Part shown: positions 34,886 to 43,556 of the stretch, one piece after another | How the letters are laid out: every line of letters begins with the position of its first letter | Numbering within the stretch: the first letter of the stretch is position 1 | The notes under the pieces: generated by a model | Database searches by the model: none | Told to the model about the DNA's origin: nothing | The model's input: only the letters and a program-made list of their open reading frames with translations | Program-made: the position numbers and the translations under genes | Source of the DNA: Enterobacter asburiae | Lineage (GTDB): Bacteria > Pseudomonadota > Gammaproteobacteria > Enterobacterales > Enterobacteriaceae | DNA: 64,000 bases | Reading direction: 5' to 3' | NCBI RefSeq assembly: GCF_021440515.1 | Contig: NZ_JAKCMV010000043.1 | Coordinates: 18,140-82,139 of the forward strand

Positions 34886-36337
34886 GTGAACACACTCAAC
34901 CGTCGTGATTTCCCCGGTGCTCTCTATCCAGAACGTATCATTCAGTTTGGTGAAGGCAACTTTTTACGTGCGTTCGTGGACTGGCAGATTGACCTGCTGA
35001 ACGAACATACCGATCTCAATTCCGGCGTGGTGATTGTTCGTCCTATCAAGAGCGATTTCCCACCGTCCCTGAGCACGCAGGACGGTCTCTACACCACCAT
35101 CATTCGCGGCCTGAACGAGCAGGGTGAAGCGGTGAGCGACGCGCGTTTAATCCGCTCGGTTAACCGCGAAATCAGCGTCTATGACCAGTACGACGAATTT
35201 CTGAAGCTGGCGCATAACCCGGAGATGCGTTTTGTTTTCTCGAACACCACCGAAGCAGGCATCAGCTACCATGCGGGCGACAAATTCGACGACGCGCCTG
35301 CGGTGAGCTACCCGGCGAAGCTGACCCGTCTACTGTTCGAGCGTTTCACCCACTTTAACGGCGCGGCGGATAAGGGCTGGATCATCATTCCGTGCGAACT
35401 GATTGATTATAACGGCGATGCGCTGCGCGAGCTGGTCTTGCGCTACGCGCAGGAGTGGGCGCTTCCGGCGGCCTTTACCCAGTGGCTGAACGAGGCCAAC
35501 AGCTTCTGCTCTACGCTGGTTGACCGCATCGTCACCGGCTATCCGCGTGATGAAGTGGCGGCTCTGGATACAGAGCTGGGCTACCACGACGGCTTCCTCG
35601 ATACCGCTGAACACTTCTACCTGTTTGTTATTCAGGGACCTAAATCCCTCGCCAGCGAGCTGCGCCTGGATAAACTCCCGCTCAACGTGCTGATCGTCGA
35701 CGACATCAAGCCGTATAAAGAACGTAAGGTGGCGATCCTGAACGGTGCCCACACGGCGCTGGTGCCGGTGGCGTACCAGGCAGGGCTGGATACCGTTGGT
35801 GAAGCCATGAACGATACCGAGGTGTGCGCGTTCGTTGAAAAGGCGATTTACGAGGAGATTATCCCGGTTCTCGATTTACCGCGCGACGAGCTTGAATCCT
35901 TTGCCAGCGCGGTGACCGGGCGTTTCCGCAACCCGTACATCAAGCACCAGCTGCTGTCGATTGCGCTGAACGGCATGACCAAATTCCGCACGCGTATTCT
36001 TCCGCAGCTGCTGGCAGGGCAGAAGGCGACCGGTAAACTGCCCGCGCGCCTGACCTTTGCGCTGGCGGCGCTGATCGCGTTCTACCGCGCCGAACGTAAC
36101 GGTGAAAGCTATCCGGTTCAGGACGACGCGCACTGGCTTGAGCGCTACCAGCAGCTTTGGGCTCAGCATCACGATAAGCAAATCAGTACTCAGGATTTAG
36201 TGCGTTCTGTACTTAGCGTCAGCGAGCACTGGGAGCAAGATCTTACTCAGGTGAACGGATTGGTAGAACAGGTTGCGGCAGACCTTGATGCGATTCTGCA
36301 AAAAGGGATGCGCGACGCGGTAAAACCGCTCTGCTAA
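34886..36337 (+). CDS. uxaB: UxaB, tagaturonate reductase, GTG start
   Basis: A 483-residue mannitol-dehydrogenase-family enzyme nearly identical to E. coli UxaB ([106 protein letters not shown]). It reduces tagaturonate to altronate with NADH in galacturonate breakdown. The start is GTG at 34886 after AAAGGAC. No other galacturonate gene is adjacent, as in E. coli. Followed by a terminator at 36347. Confidence 0.96.
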   Translation: MNTLNRRDFPGALYPERIIQFGEGNFLRAFVDWQIDLLNEHTDLNSGVVIVRPIKSDFPPSLSTQDGLYTTIIRGLNEQGEAVSDARLIRSVNREISVYDQYDEFLKLAHNPEMRFVFSNTTEAGISYHAGDKFDDAPAVSYPAKLTRLLFERFTHFNGAADKGWIIIPCELIDYNGDALRELVLRYAQEWALPAAFTQWLNEANSFCSTLVDRIVTGYPRDEVAALDTELGYHDGFLDTAEHFYLFVIQGPKSLASELRLDKLPLNVLIVDDIKPYKERKVAILNGAHTALVPVAYQAGLDTVGEAMNDTEVCAFVEKAIYEEIIPVLDLPRDELESFASAVTGRFRNPYIKHQLLSIALNGMTKFRTRILPQLLAGQKATGKLPARLTFALAALIAFYRAERNGESYPVQDDAHWLERYQQLWAQHHDKQISTQDLVRSVLSVSEHWEQDLTQVNGLVEQVAADLDAILQKGMRDAVKPLC

Positions 36338-36346
36338 CTCGTTAAG

Positions 36347-36377
36347 GGGAGAAGCCGCAAGGCTCTCCTCTGTTTTT
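36347..36377 (+). terminator. Terminator of uxaB
   Basis: GGAGAAGCC-GCAA-GGCTCTCC stem-loop followed by TCTGTTTTTT, a good rightward terminator ten bases after the uxaB stop. Confidence 0.85.
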
Positions 36378-36387
36378 TACACCTTAA

Positions 36388-36403
36388 TTAGTTACAACAT
36401 ACT
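36388..36403 (-). other. Tus-binding Ter site (terC-like)
   Basis: Read leftward the sequence is AGTATGTTGTAACTAA, a full match to the core of enterobacterial Ter sites, including the invariant GTTGTAAC. It lies in the uxaB-yneE gap, where E. coli has TerC. The orientation should arrest forks moving leftward, that is, forks that have already crossed dif at 53045, and let rightward forks through. Orientation is inferred from known Ter polarity. Confidence 0.9.
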
Positions 36404-36547
36404 ATGTGCCGTTGTTTTAAAAAACAGGCTCAGCACCGTGCGGTTTAGGCTTAACAGGTCATAAAGGGCAATGTTCTGTTAACAAGCTTGCAACTGTGAG
36501 AGGGATCACGTTTAATAACCGCGCTCTTTCCCTTTCTGATACTGACT

Positions 36548-37462
36548 ATGATCGTTCGTCCTCAACAGCACTGGTTACAACTGATTTTCGTCTGGCACGG
36601 CTCGGTTCTTCCAAAGATTTACACCCGACTGCTGCTTAACTTCCTGCTTTCTATCGCCGTAATCCTGATGCTGCCGTGGTATACCTCGCTGGGCATCAAG
36701 TTTACCGTCGCGCCGTTCAGCATTCTGGGCGTGGCCATCGCGATATTCCTCGGTTTCAGAAACAACGCCTGCTATTCGCGCTACGTCGAAGCTCGCCAGC
36801 TTTGGGGACAGCTGATGATAGCGGCACGCTCGCTGTTTCGCGAGGTAAAAAACACCTTACCTGACGATCCGCACCTGGGAGAGTTTGTGCGTCTGCAAAT
36901 CGCGTTCGCCCACTGCCTGCGCATGACGCTGCGTCGCGTGCCGCTGGAAGACCGGCTCGCGTCGTATTTGTCACCGCCGGATTTACGTAAAGTGGTCGAA
37001 TCAACGTCACCCGCCAACCGTATCCTGCTGATCATGGGCGAGTGGCTCGCGGTCCGACGCAGGGAAGGGCAGCTGTCCGATATTCTGTTCCACAGCCTTA
37101 ATAATCGTCTTAACGACATGTCCATCGTGCTGTCGGGCTGCGAGCGTATTACGACCACGCCCGTGCCGTTTGCCTACACGCTAATTTTGCACCGCACGGT
37201 CTATCTGTTTTGCATCATGCTGCCGTTCGCGCTGGTTGTGGATCTGCACTACATGACCCCGTTCGTGTCGGCGCTGATCTCCTACACCTTTATCTCGCTT
37301 GATACGCTGGCGGAAGAGCTGGAAGATCCGTTTGGCACCGAAGATAACGACCTGCCGCTGGACGCCATCTGTAACGCCATGGAGCGCGACCTGTTACAGA
37401 TGAACGATGAAGAAGCCATTCCCGCACGCATCATGCCGGACAAGCATTATCAGCTGACCTGA
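36548..37462 (+). CDS. yneE: YneE, bestrophin-family membrane protein
   Basis: A 304-residue bestrophin-family protein matching E. coli YneE (MIVRPQQHWLQLIFVWHGSVLPKIYTRLLLNFLLSIAVI, LGFRNNACYSRYVEARQLWGQLMIAARSL, FISLDTLAEELEDPFGTEDNDLPLDAICNAMERDLLQM). Four membrane helices; bacterial homologues form pentameric anion or sodium channels. The ELEDPFG segment is the conserved gate/calcium-clasp region of the family. It overlaps the convergent acetyltransferase by 13 bases. Confidence 0.92.
   Translation: MIVRPQQHWLQLIFVWHGSVLPKIYTRLLLNFLLSIAVILMLPWYTSLGIKFTVAPFSILGVAIAIFLGFRNNACYSRYVEARQLWGQLMIAARSLFREVKNTLPDDPHLGEFVRLQIAFAHCLRMTLRRVPLEDRLASYLSPPDLRKVVESTSPANRILLIMGEWLAVRRREGQLSDILFHSLNNRLNDMSIVLSGCERITTTPVPFAYTLILHRTVYLFCIMLPFALVVDLHYMTPFVSALISYTFISLDTLAEELEDPFGTEDNDLPLDAICNAMERDLLQMNDEEAIPARIMPDKHYQLT
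37062..37069 (+). other. KOPS octamer pointing toward dif
   Basis: GGGAAGGG matches GGGNAGGG on the + strand, left of dif; within yneE. Confidence 0.75.
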
Positions 37463-37998
37463 CGGGCGTTCCATTCGTCGCGGGTGATCTCCCACAGCTC
37501 GGAGTCGAGCAGCCCGCTAACGTAGGCTTTCTTTTCAGTTCTGATTAGCCTCATGCCGCTGCTCGCGGAAATACGCTGAGAGCGGCTGTTCTGTGCCGCT
37601 TTTGGCGCGCGCAGCACTGGCTTGTTTAGCGTGTTAAACCAAAAGTCCGTTGCCGCGATGCTCGCTTCACGCATATAGCCTTGTCCTTGCCACTCCGGCG
37701 CCAGCCAGAATCCACGGTTGTTATCTTCCACGTCGTACAGGCAGATTAACCCCATCAACTCGTCCAGCGTTTCACGACGCCGAATCGTCCAGAACCAGGC
37801 GATACCTTTTTCCATATCCGGCAACGCCACGTTGTTCACGTAATGCGCCGCCCCGTTCTCCGGGTAAGGCCAGGGCACGGACGCCACCATATACCGGACG
37901 ATCTCCCAGCGTGGATAAAGCGTCTGGATCTGCGGCGCATCCTCAGGCGTAAGCGGTTTTAAGAGTAAGCGTTCGGTGGTTAAGGTGGGTATGGTCAT
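37450..37998 (-). CDS. RimJ/RimL-type GNAT acetyltransferase
   Basis: A 182-residue GNAT protein of the RimJ/RimL subgroup (IPTLTTERLLLKPLTPEDAPQI opening; GFWLAPEWQGQGYMREASIAATDFWFNTLN with acetyl-CoA motif QGQGYM). Such enzymes often acetylate protein N termini or small amines. Substrate unknown. First of three neighbouring GNAT genes; it is divergent from the next. Confidence 0.88.
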   Translation of the reverse strand: MTIPTLTTERLLLKPLTPEDAPQIQTLYPRWEIVRYMVASVPWPYPENGAAHYVNNVALPDMEKGIAWFWTIRRRETLDELMGLICLYDVEDNNRGFWLAPEWQGQGYMREASIAATDFWFNTLNKPVLRAPKAAQNSRSQRISASSGMRLIRTEKKAYVSGLLDSELWEITRDEWNARQVS

Positions 37999-38079
37999 CG
38001 GCCGATCTCCATTTTTATGAGTTATGCTTTTGTTTGCGTTCTGGTATTTTCATCAGTATCACACCTTCGAGGGCCCATC

Positions 38080-38550
38080 ATGACCTTAAGACACGCAAAA
38101 CCGCAAGAGGCCGAAATACTCTGGGACGTGCGCAATCAGGCGATCCGTTTTGGCTGCAAAAACAGCTATCCCGAGGACGTTATTGCGCGCTGGACGCCCG
38201 AGAAGATGCCCGAACATTACCGGCAGATGGTGGTGGAAAACCCGTTTTACGTGGTTGAGGATGAGAAGGGCGTTATCGCGGCGACAGGCTATCTGGATCT
38301 TGAAACCAACTGCATCGAAGCGATATTTACCTTGCCCTCAGCGGCGGGAAAAGGGCTGGCGACGCAAATTATCGATGCCTTAAAAGCAGAGGCGACCTCG
38401 CGCGGTATTACCCGTTTATCCCTTTCATCGACGCCTAACGCGCAGTCGTTTTACCAAAAGCTCGGGTTTATTACGCTCGGTGAAAATTACCATTCGTCGC
38501 GCATGGCCGGGGCGGAACTGCGCTGTTTTGACATGACGTTAGATCTATAA
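38080..38550 (+). CDS. GNAT-family acetyltransferase
   Basis: A 156-residue GNAT protein (MTLRHAKPQEAEILWDVRNQAIRFGCKNSYPEDVIARW; CIEAIFTLPSAAGKGLATQIIDALKAEATSRGITRLSLSSTPNAQSFYQKLGF, with motif A AAGKGLA). The ATG at 38080 follows CGAGGG and opens the domain; an in-frame ATG at 38017 would add a hydrophobic stretch unlike the family. It is 12 bases ahead of another GNAT gene and probably co-transcribed. Confidence 0.85.
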   Translation: MTLRHAKPQEAEILWDVRNQAIRFGCKNSYPEDVIARWTPEKMPEHYRQMVVENPFYVVEDEKGVIAATGYLDLETNCIEAIFTLPSAAGKGLATQIIDALKAEATSRGITRLSLSSTPNAQSFYQKLGFITLGENYHSSRMAGAELRCFDMTLDL

Positions 38551-38562
38551 AGAGAGGAACAC

Positions 38563-39003
38563 ATGGCGGTAACGGTAAGGGCATTACGCGAAGAGGATTA
38601 TGACCAGTGGCGTCCGCTTTGGGACGGGTACACGCACTTTTATGACTGCGTGCTGGAGGAGTCCGTGACGGCGGCAACCTGGGAAAGGGCGCTCAGCCCC
38701 GCGTCTGCGATGTTTTGCCGGGTGGCAGAAAAAGAGGGCCGGGTAACGGGTTTTGCCATGTGCGTGTTGCATGAAGGCACCTGGTCAACCGCACCCATTT
38801 GCTATCTGGAGGATCTGTTTGTTGATGCCGACGCGCGCGGTGCGGGCATCGGGCAGGCGCTGATTGACGCCCTGATGGACGAAGGCAAACGCGAAGGGTG
38901 GTCAAAACTCTACTGGTTCACCCGCCAAAACAACCCGGCGCGCAAGCTTTATGACCGCTTCGGCGAGGCCGACGACTATGTTCGCTACCGTATTTCGCTG
39001 TAA
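38563..39003 (+). CDS. GNAT-family acetyltransferase
   Basis: A 146-residue GNAT protein (VTVRALREEDYDQWRPLWDGYTHFY; ICYLEDLFVDADARGAGIGQALIDALMDEGKREGWSKLYWFTRQNNPARKLYDRFGEADDYVRYRISL, motif A RGAGIG). Substrate unknown. An AGAGAGGA ribosome site precedes the ATG. It follows the previous acetyltransferase by 12 bases, likely one transcript, though the two proteins are not close paralogues. Confidence 0.88.
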   Translation: MAVTVRALREEDYDQWRPLWDGYTHFYDCVLEESVTAATWERALSPASAMFCRVAEKEGRVTGFAMCVLHEGTWSTAPICYLEDLFVDADARGAGIGQALIDALMDEGKREGWSKLYWFTRQNNPARKLYDRFGEADDYVRYRISL

Positions 39004-39028
39004 CGTCCTCCGTTAAATCGCCTGTGTT

Positions 39029-39059
39029 TGTATCACACTGTATCTGTCCGCGAGATACA
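39029..39059 (+). promoter_or_regulatory. TGTATC repeat cluster upstream of the hydrolase gene, candidate operator
   Basis: TGTATC occurs at 39029-39034 and 39039-39044 (start-to-start spacing 10 bp), followed by the inverted GATACA at 39054-39059. Ten-base-spaced direct repeats are the usual target of OmpR-type regulators. A similar arrangement lies at 42231-42264. The assignment to the regulator at 40194 is inferred. Confidence 0.6.
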
Positions 39060-39153
39060 TACACAGGCTTGCAATAAAGACCGTTCCGCAAACATCCCTA
39101 ATACAAAAACCTGTTGTTATAGACCCGTAATTTACTCAACCGGAGATATCAAC

Positions 39154-40149
39154 ATGTTTAATAAACTCGCTTATTCAACCCTGGCGCTGACCGTTTCTCT
39201 TGGTAGCGTCATGTCCTGCCAGGCGGAAGCTACCGGCAAAGACTTCACCGCCGCCTTTAATCAGATCCACCAAATCAACGCGGGCGATCTAAACGTCGGC
39301 TACGTCGATATCGGCCCGAAAAATGGGCAACCCGTCATCCTGCTGCACGGCTGGCCGTACGATATTCACAGCTACGCGGAAGTAGCCCCGGTCCTTGCCG
39401 CAAAAGGGTATCGGGTGATCGTGCCTTCGCTGCGCGGATACGGCACCACGCGCTTTATCTCGGACAAAACCCCGCGTAACGGCCAGCCCTCGGCGCTGGC
39501 AAAAGATATCGTCAATCTGATGGATGCGCTGAATATTAAACAGGCCGACTTTGCCGGGTACGACTGGGGCGCCCGTACTGCGGATATCGTCGCCGCGCTG
39601 TGGCCAGAACGCGTCAAATCGTTGGTCTCCGTCAGCGGGTATCTGATCGGCAGTCAGGCGTTGGGCAAACAGCCGTTGCCGCCGAAAGCGGAACAGCAGT
39701 GGTGGTATCAGTTTTACTTTGCCACCGAGCGCGGTGCGCAAGGGTATGCGAAAAACACCCACGATTTCGCCCGTCTGATCTGGTCCGAGGCCTCGCCTGA
39801 CTGGACGTTCAGCGATGCGACCTTTAACGCCAGCGCAAAATCGCTGGATAACCGGGACCATGTCGCCGTTACGCTCAGCAACTACCGCTGGCGTTTGGGT
39901 CTGGAAAAAGGCGAACGCCAGTACGATCGGTACGAACAAAAACTGGCGACGCTGCCGGCCATCAGCGTGCCGACCATCACCATTGAAGGCGGGAACAACG
40001 GTGCGCCGCACCCGGCCCCTGAAGCCTATGCCGCGAAATTTACCGGGAAATATGAACACCGCACCTTCGGCGCGACCGTCGGACACAACCCGCCGCAGGA
40101 AGCCCCGCAGGACTTCGTGAAGGCCGTCGTCGACGCTGATAAGCTCTGA
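39154..40149 (+). CDS. Exported alpha/beta hydrolase, epoxide-hydrolase type
   Basis: A 331-residue exported enzyme. The signal peptide (about 1-24, ALTVSLGSVMSCQA) is followed by an alpha/beta-hydrolase fold: oxyanion motif HGWP (65-68) and the nucleophile Asp137 in GYDWGAR, the epoxide-hydrolase/haloalkane-dehalogenase signature rather than a serine hydrolase. His311 (VGHNPPQ) is the likely base. Substrate unknown. The ATG at 39154 follows CGGAGA; 39028 would place 42 residues before the signal peptide. Probably first gene of an operon with the two-component pair, 44 bases downstream. Confidence 0.85.
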   Translation: MFNKLAYSTLALTVSLGSVMSCQAEATGKDFTAAFNQIHQINAGDLNVGYVDIGPKNGQPVILLHGWPYDIHSYAEVAPVLAAKGYRVIVPSLRGYGTTRFISDKTPRNGQPSALAKDIVNLMDALNIKQADFAGYDWGARTADIVAALWPERVKSLVSVSGYLIGSQALGKQPLPPKAEQQWWYQFYFATERGAQGYAKNTHDFARLIWSEASPDWTFSDATFNASAKSLDNRDHVAVTLSNYRWRLGLEKGERQYDRYEQKLATLPAISVPTITIEGGNNGAPHPAPEAYAAKFTGKYEHRTFGATVGHNPPQEAPQDFVKAVVDADKL

Positions 40150-40193
40150 AATGTGCTATTTTCAGAACGTTACCCCTCTTTCAGGAGCTACCG

Positions 40194-40934
40194 GTGGAGC
40201 ATATTGATCATATCCTTGTCGTCGATGACGACAGGGATATTCGCGAGTTGGTTGTCGACTATCTTGTGAAATCGGGCTACCACGCCTCGGGTGCCGCGAA
40301 CGGCAAAGAGATGCGTCAGGTGCTTGAGAAGCAGCATGTTGATCTGGTGGTGCTGGATGTGATGATGCCCGGCGACGACGGGCTAACCCTGTGCCGCCAG
40401 CTGCGCAGCAGCAGGCACAAAGATCTGCCGATCCTGATGCTCACCGCCCGCGACGACGATACCGACCGCATTCTCGGACTGGAGATGGGGGCGGACGATT
40501 ACGTGGTCAAACCGTTCGTCGCCCGTGAATTACTGGCGCGTATTAAAGCTATTTTGCGCCGTTTTCGCACCATGCCGCCCAATCTTCAGGTGACCGAGGC
40601 CGGGCGTCGGGTGGTGTTCGGCGACTGGCAGCTTGATACCGTCGCGCGCCACCTGATCGACAACGACGGCCTGGTGGTGGCGTTAAGCGGGGCGGAGTAT
40701 CGGCTGTTGCGCGTGTTTCTGGATCATCCACAGCGGGTGCTAACGCGCGATCAGCTGCTTAATTTGACCCAGGGACGCGATGCCGAGCTGTTTGAACGCT
40801 CTATCGATCTGCTGGTCAGCCGCGTTCGCCAGCGTCTGAATGAAGACGCCCTCACGCCAGCCTATATCAAAACCGTGCGCAGCGAAGGCTATGTCTTTAC
40901 GATGCCGGTGACCATCGTTGAGGCCAACGAATGA
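40194..40934 (+). CDS. OmpR-family response regulator, GTG start
   Basis: A 246-residue regulator: receiver domain (about 5-120) with acidic pocket DDD, phospho-acceptor Asp55 (VVLDVMMPG) and Lys106 (VVKPF), and an OmpR-type winged helix (about 145-240, LSGAEYRLLRVFLDHPQRVLTRDQLLNLTQGR ... VRSEGYVFTMPV). GTG at 40194 follows CAGGAG. It overlaps the kinase start by four bases. TGTATC repeats upstream of its operon and of the following gene are candidate binding sites. I cannot assign it to a named system. Confidence 0.9.
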   Translation: MEHIDHILVVDDDRDIRELVVDYLVKSGYHASGAANGKEMRQVLEKQHVDLVVLDVMMPGDDGLTLCRQLRSSRHKDLPILMLTARDDDTDRILGLEMGADDYVVKPFVARELLARIKAILRRFRTMPPNLQVTEAGRRVVFGDWQLDTVARHLIDNDGLVVALSGAEYRLLRVFLDHPQRVLTRDQLLNLTQGRDAELFERSIDLLVSRVRQRLNEDALTPAYIKTVRSEGYVFTMPVTIVEANE

Positions 40935-42229
40935 GGATCTGGCCGCGATCGCTGCTCGCGCGACTGCTGATTATCGTCCTTATCGGCCTGCTACTGGCGA
41001 ATTCCCTCAGCCTGACGCTGGTTATGGTTGAGCGAATGCGCAGCGCCCGAACGGTGATGCTGGGTAATCTGGAATACGACGTCGCTACCAGCGTCGCGAT
41101 CCTCGACCGGCTTCCGGCAAACGAGCGCGAAGCCTGGCTTTCCCGCCTCGATCGCGGCAATTATCGTTATATTCTCGGCGCAGGCGAGGCGGGTTCGCCC
41201 CCGCAGGATAAACGCTCAAAAGATGCAATTCGCACCCTGAAAGCCACGCTTGAACCGCACTATCCGCTGCGGTTCACCGCCGTTCCGGGGCCGATATCCC
41301 ATATTCAGGCGCATTTGCAGCTGCGCGACGGATCCCCGCTGACCATCGACCTGATCCCCCGAATGCCGCCCGTGGCCAGCTGGCTGCCGGTGTTGCTCAT
41401 TCTGCAACTGCTGCTGGTTGCGATCTGCTCGTGGATAGCGGTGCGTCAGGTGGTGCAGCCGTTTTCCCGCTTTACCCGCGCGGTCGACTCCCTCGACCCG
41501 GCGGCGAACACCCCGATGCACGAGCAGGGGCCGGTTGAAGTTCACCGGGCCGCACACGCCTTTAACGCCATGCAGTCGCGTATTCAAACGCATCTTCGGG
41601 AACGCACGCAGATTCTGGCCTCTATCTCTCACGATCTCCAGACGCCGATCACCCGCATGAAGCTGCGCGTGGAGATGGCGGAACAGCCTGAGCTGCGCGA
41701 TAAGCTGTTAAATGATTTAGACAATATGTCGCGCCTGGTGCGGGAGGGGATTGCCTATGCCCGGTCATCAGAACCTCTTGAAGAAACGTCGTTTAAGCTG
41801 GAGCTGAACGCCTGGATCAACAGCATCGTATGTGATTATCAGGACATCGGTAAAAGCGTGCAGTTTCAGGCATTGTCCACGCGACTGCCGCTGACCACGC
41901 GTCCGCAGGCGCTGCGCCGCGTGATGACCAACCTGCTGGATAACGCACTGAAGTTTGGCGACCGGGCGACCGTTGAGATTGTCGAGCCGGACGCGCATCA
42001 CGTTGCGATCCACATTATCGATAACGGGCCGGGTATTCCTGATGCGGAGCTGGACGCGGTGCTGCAACCCTTTTACCGGGTGGAGACCTCGCGTAATCGC
42101 GACACCGGCGGCACCGGGCTGGGGCTGGCGATTGCCGCCCAGCTCACGGCGCAGCTTGGGGGCACGCTGCAACTGGTCAACGCTTCCGAAGGCGGCCTTA
42201 AGGTGATAATCACCTTGCCACGCAATTAA
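40931..42229 (+). CDS. Sensor histidine kinase
   Basis: A 432-residue inner-membrane kinase: TM1 (about 8-32), a periplasmic sensor of about 110 residues (33-150), TM2 (about 150-172), HAMP, phospho-acceptor His234 in ILASISHDLQTPITRMK, and an ATPase domain with N box NLLDNALKFGD and DNGPGIPD / GGTGLGLAIA. It starts within the regulator gene, so the pair is translationally coupled. The stimulus is unknown; the neighbouring exported hydrolase and CcdA-thioredoxin fusion suggest an envelope stress or redox signal. Confidence 0.9.
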   Translation: MRIWPRSLLARLLIIVLIGLLLANSLSLTLVMVERMRSARTVMLGNLEYDVATSVAILDRLPANEREAWLSRLDRGNYRYILGAGEAGSPPQDKRSKDAIRTLKATLEPHYPLRFTAVPGPISHIQAHLQLRDGSPLTIDLIPRMPPVASWLPVLLILQLLLVAICSWIAVRQVVQPFSRFTRAVDSLDPAANTPMHEQGPVEVHRAAHAFNAMQSRIQTHLRERTQILASISHDLQTPITRMKLRVEMAEQPELRDKLLNDLDNMSRLVREGIAYARSSEPLEETSFKLELNAWINSIVCDYQDIGKSVQFQALSTRLPLTTRPQALRRVMTNLLDNALKFGDRATVEIVEPDAHHVAIHIIDNGPGIPDAELDAVLQPFYRVETSRNRDTGGTGLGLAIAAQLTAQLGGTLQLVNASEGGLKVIITLPRN

Positions 42230-42230
42230 T

Positions 42231-42264
42231 TGTACGGCTTTGTATCAGGCGGCGCGCAGATACA
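42231..42264 (+). promoter_or_regulatory. TGTATC repeat cluster upstream of the CcdA-thioredoxin gene, candidate operator
   Basis: TGTACG (42231-42236) and TGTATC (42241-42246) have start-to-start spacing 10 bp, and an inverted GATACA lies at 42259-42264. The pattern repeats that at 39029-39059, in front of the other transcription unit of the same cluster. Confidence 0.58.
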
Positions 42265-42365
42265 GAGCCTCACAAAACCGGCCTTTTTGCACATCTCCCG
42301 AACACATCCACGCGCTGAAATGACCTCACTGCAACGTCGCAGAGACTCTGTCATGTGAGGTCATT

Positions 42366-43556
42366 ATGTTTCTGTTAATCGCTTTTCTGGGCGGAATGGT
42401 CAGCCTTCTTAGCCCCTGTACGCTGCCCGTTATTCCGCTGCTGTTCGCCGGATTTCAGGGGCAGCGCCGCCATATCGTTGCGCTGTTCGCAGGGATGATT
42501 GTGATGTTTACGGCGGTGGCGATGCTGGTAACGGTCGCCAGCGACTGGATAGTCAACGCCACCCTGGTCGGCCGATGGCTTGCCCTGGTTATTCTTGCCG
42601 TAGCGGCGCTGGCGCTGATCTTCCCGCGATTTGCACAGCGTATTGCCGGGCCTGCGGTCAGCGCGGGGAATCACCTGAATAATCGCGGCGTGCAAACGCG
42701 CGGCGTGCCTGCCGCCTTTCTGGCGGGGCTGGCGGTCGGGCTGCTGTGGTCACCCTGCGCCGGGCCGATACTGGGAGCCATCTTTAGCATTAACATCGCC
42801 GGGCATTCAGCGGTAACTACCGGCGCGCTGCTGGCAGCCTACGGAAGCGGATGCGCCGTAATGCTTGGCGCGCTGGGGCTGGGAGGGGGCAAACTCATGG
42901 CGCCGCTGCGGGCGAAGTCGGCGCTGATGGAACGTCTGCGTCAGGGAGCGGGCGTGGTGATGTTAGGGGCGGTGGTGTTCAATGCCACGGGGTTAACCTC
43001 CACGCTGCAAGGGGCCAACGGCATCGCCGATAAGCTGGAAAACTCACTGCTGAGTTTATCCCGACCCGCATCATCGCCAGTCAAATTACAGCCCGTTGTA
43101 CAGATCATCACACGCAGCCAGCTGCCCTCACTGAGCGGCGGCACCGGATGGATAAACGGTGACCCTGTCACGCCGGAGTCGCTTAAAGGCAAAGTGGTGC
43201 TGATCGATTTCTGGACGTGGGACTGCATTAACTGCCAGCACACGCTGCCTTACGTGCGCGCGTGGGCCAACCAGTATCAGTCTCAGGGACTGGTGGTAAT
43301 CGGGGTACACACGCCGGAATATCCGTGGGAAAAACCGCTCTCCTCGGTGAAAGAGGCGGTCGCTAAATGGCAACTGCCGTACCGCGTCGTGGCGGATAAA
43401 AACTATCAAATCTGGAACGCCTTCGGAAACCAGTACTGGCCCGCGCATTATTATTTCGATGCCAAAGGCCAGCTGCGTTACACCTCCTTTGGCGAAGGCA
43501 ATTACGGCAAACAGGAGCAGATTATCCAGCAGCTGCTGAAAGAGGCCCGCTCTTAA
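42366..43556 (+). CDS. CcdA-like transmembrane protein fused to a thioredoxin-like domain (DipZ-like)
   Basis: A 396-residue fusion: an N-terminal CcdA/DsbD-type membrane domain (about 1-215, roughly six helices) with its two redox cysteines Cys18 (SPCTLP) and Cys131 (SPCAGP), a linker, then a TlpA/AhpC-like thioredoxin domain (about 260-394) with Cys287 and Cys290 (WDCINCQ). It should carry electrons from the cytoplasm to periplasmic disulfides or peroxides. It is shorter than mycobacterial DipZ, lacking the extra C-terminal domain. A leaderless-looking 136-base gap with TGTATC repeats separates it from the kinase. It overlaps the end of convergent tam. Confidence 0.85.
   Translation: MFLLIAFLGGMVSLLSPCTLPVIPLLFAGFQGQRRHIVALFAGMIVMFTAVAMLVTVASDWIVNATLVGRWLALVILAVAALALIFPRFAQRIAGPAVSAGNHLNNRGVQTRGVPAAFLAGLAVGLLWSPCAGPILGAIFSINIAGHSAVTTGALLAAYGSGCAVMLGALGLGGGKLMAPLRAKSALMERLRQGAGVVMLGAVVFNATGLTSTLQGANGIADKLENSLLSLSRPASSPVKLQPVVQIITRSQLPSLSGGTGWINGDPVTPESLKGKVVLIDFWTWDCINCQHTLPYVRAWANQYQSQGLVVIGVHTPEYPWEKPLSSVKEAVAKWQLPYRVVADKNYQIWNAFGNQYWPAHYYFDAKGQLRYTSFGEGNYGKQEQIIQQLLKEARS

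Noticed and set aside
43159..43171. Third matS site GTGACCCTGTCAC
   Set aside because: It has C at the position that should be A or G, so it is listed only as a near match.
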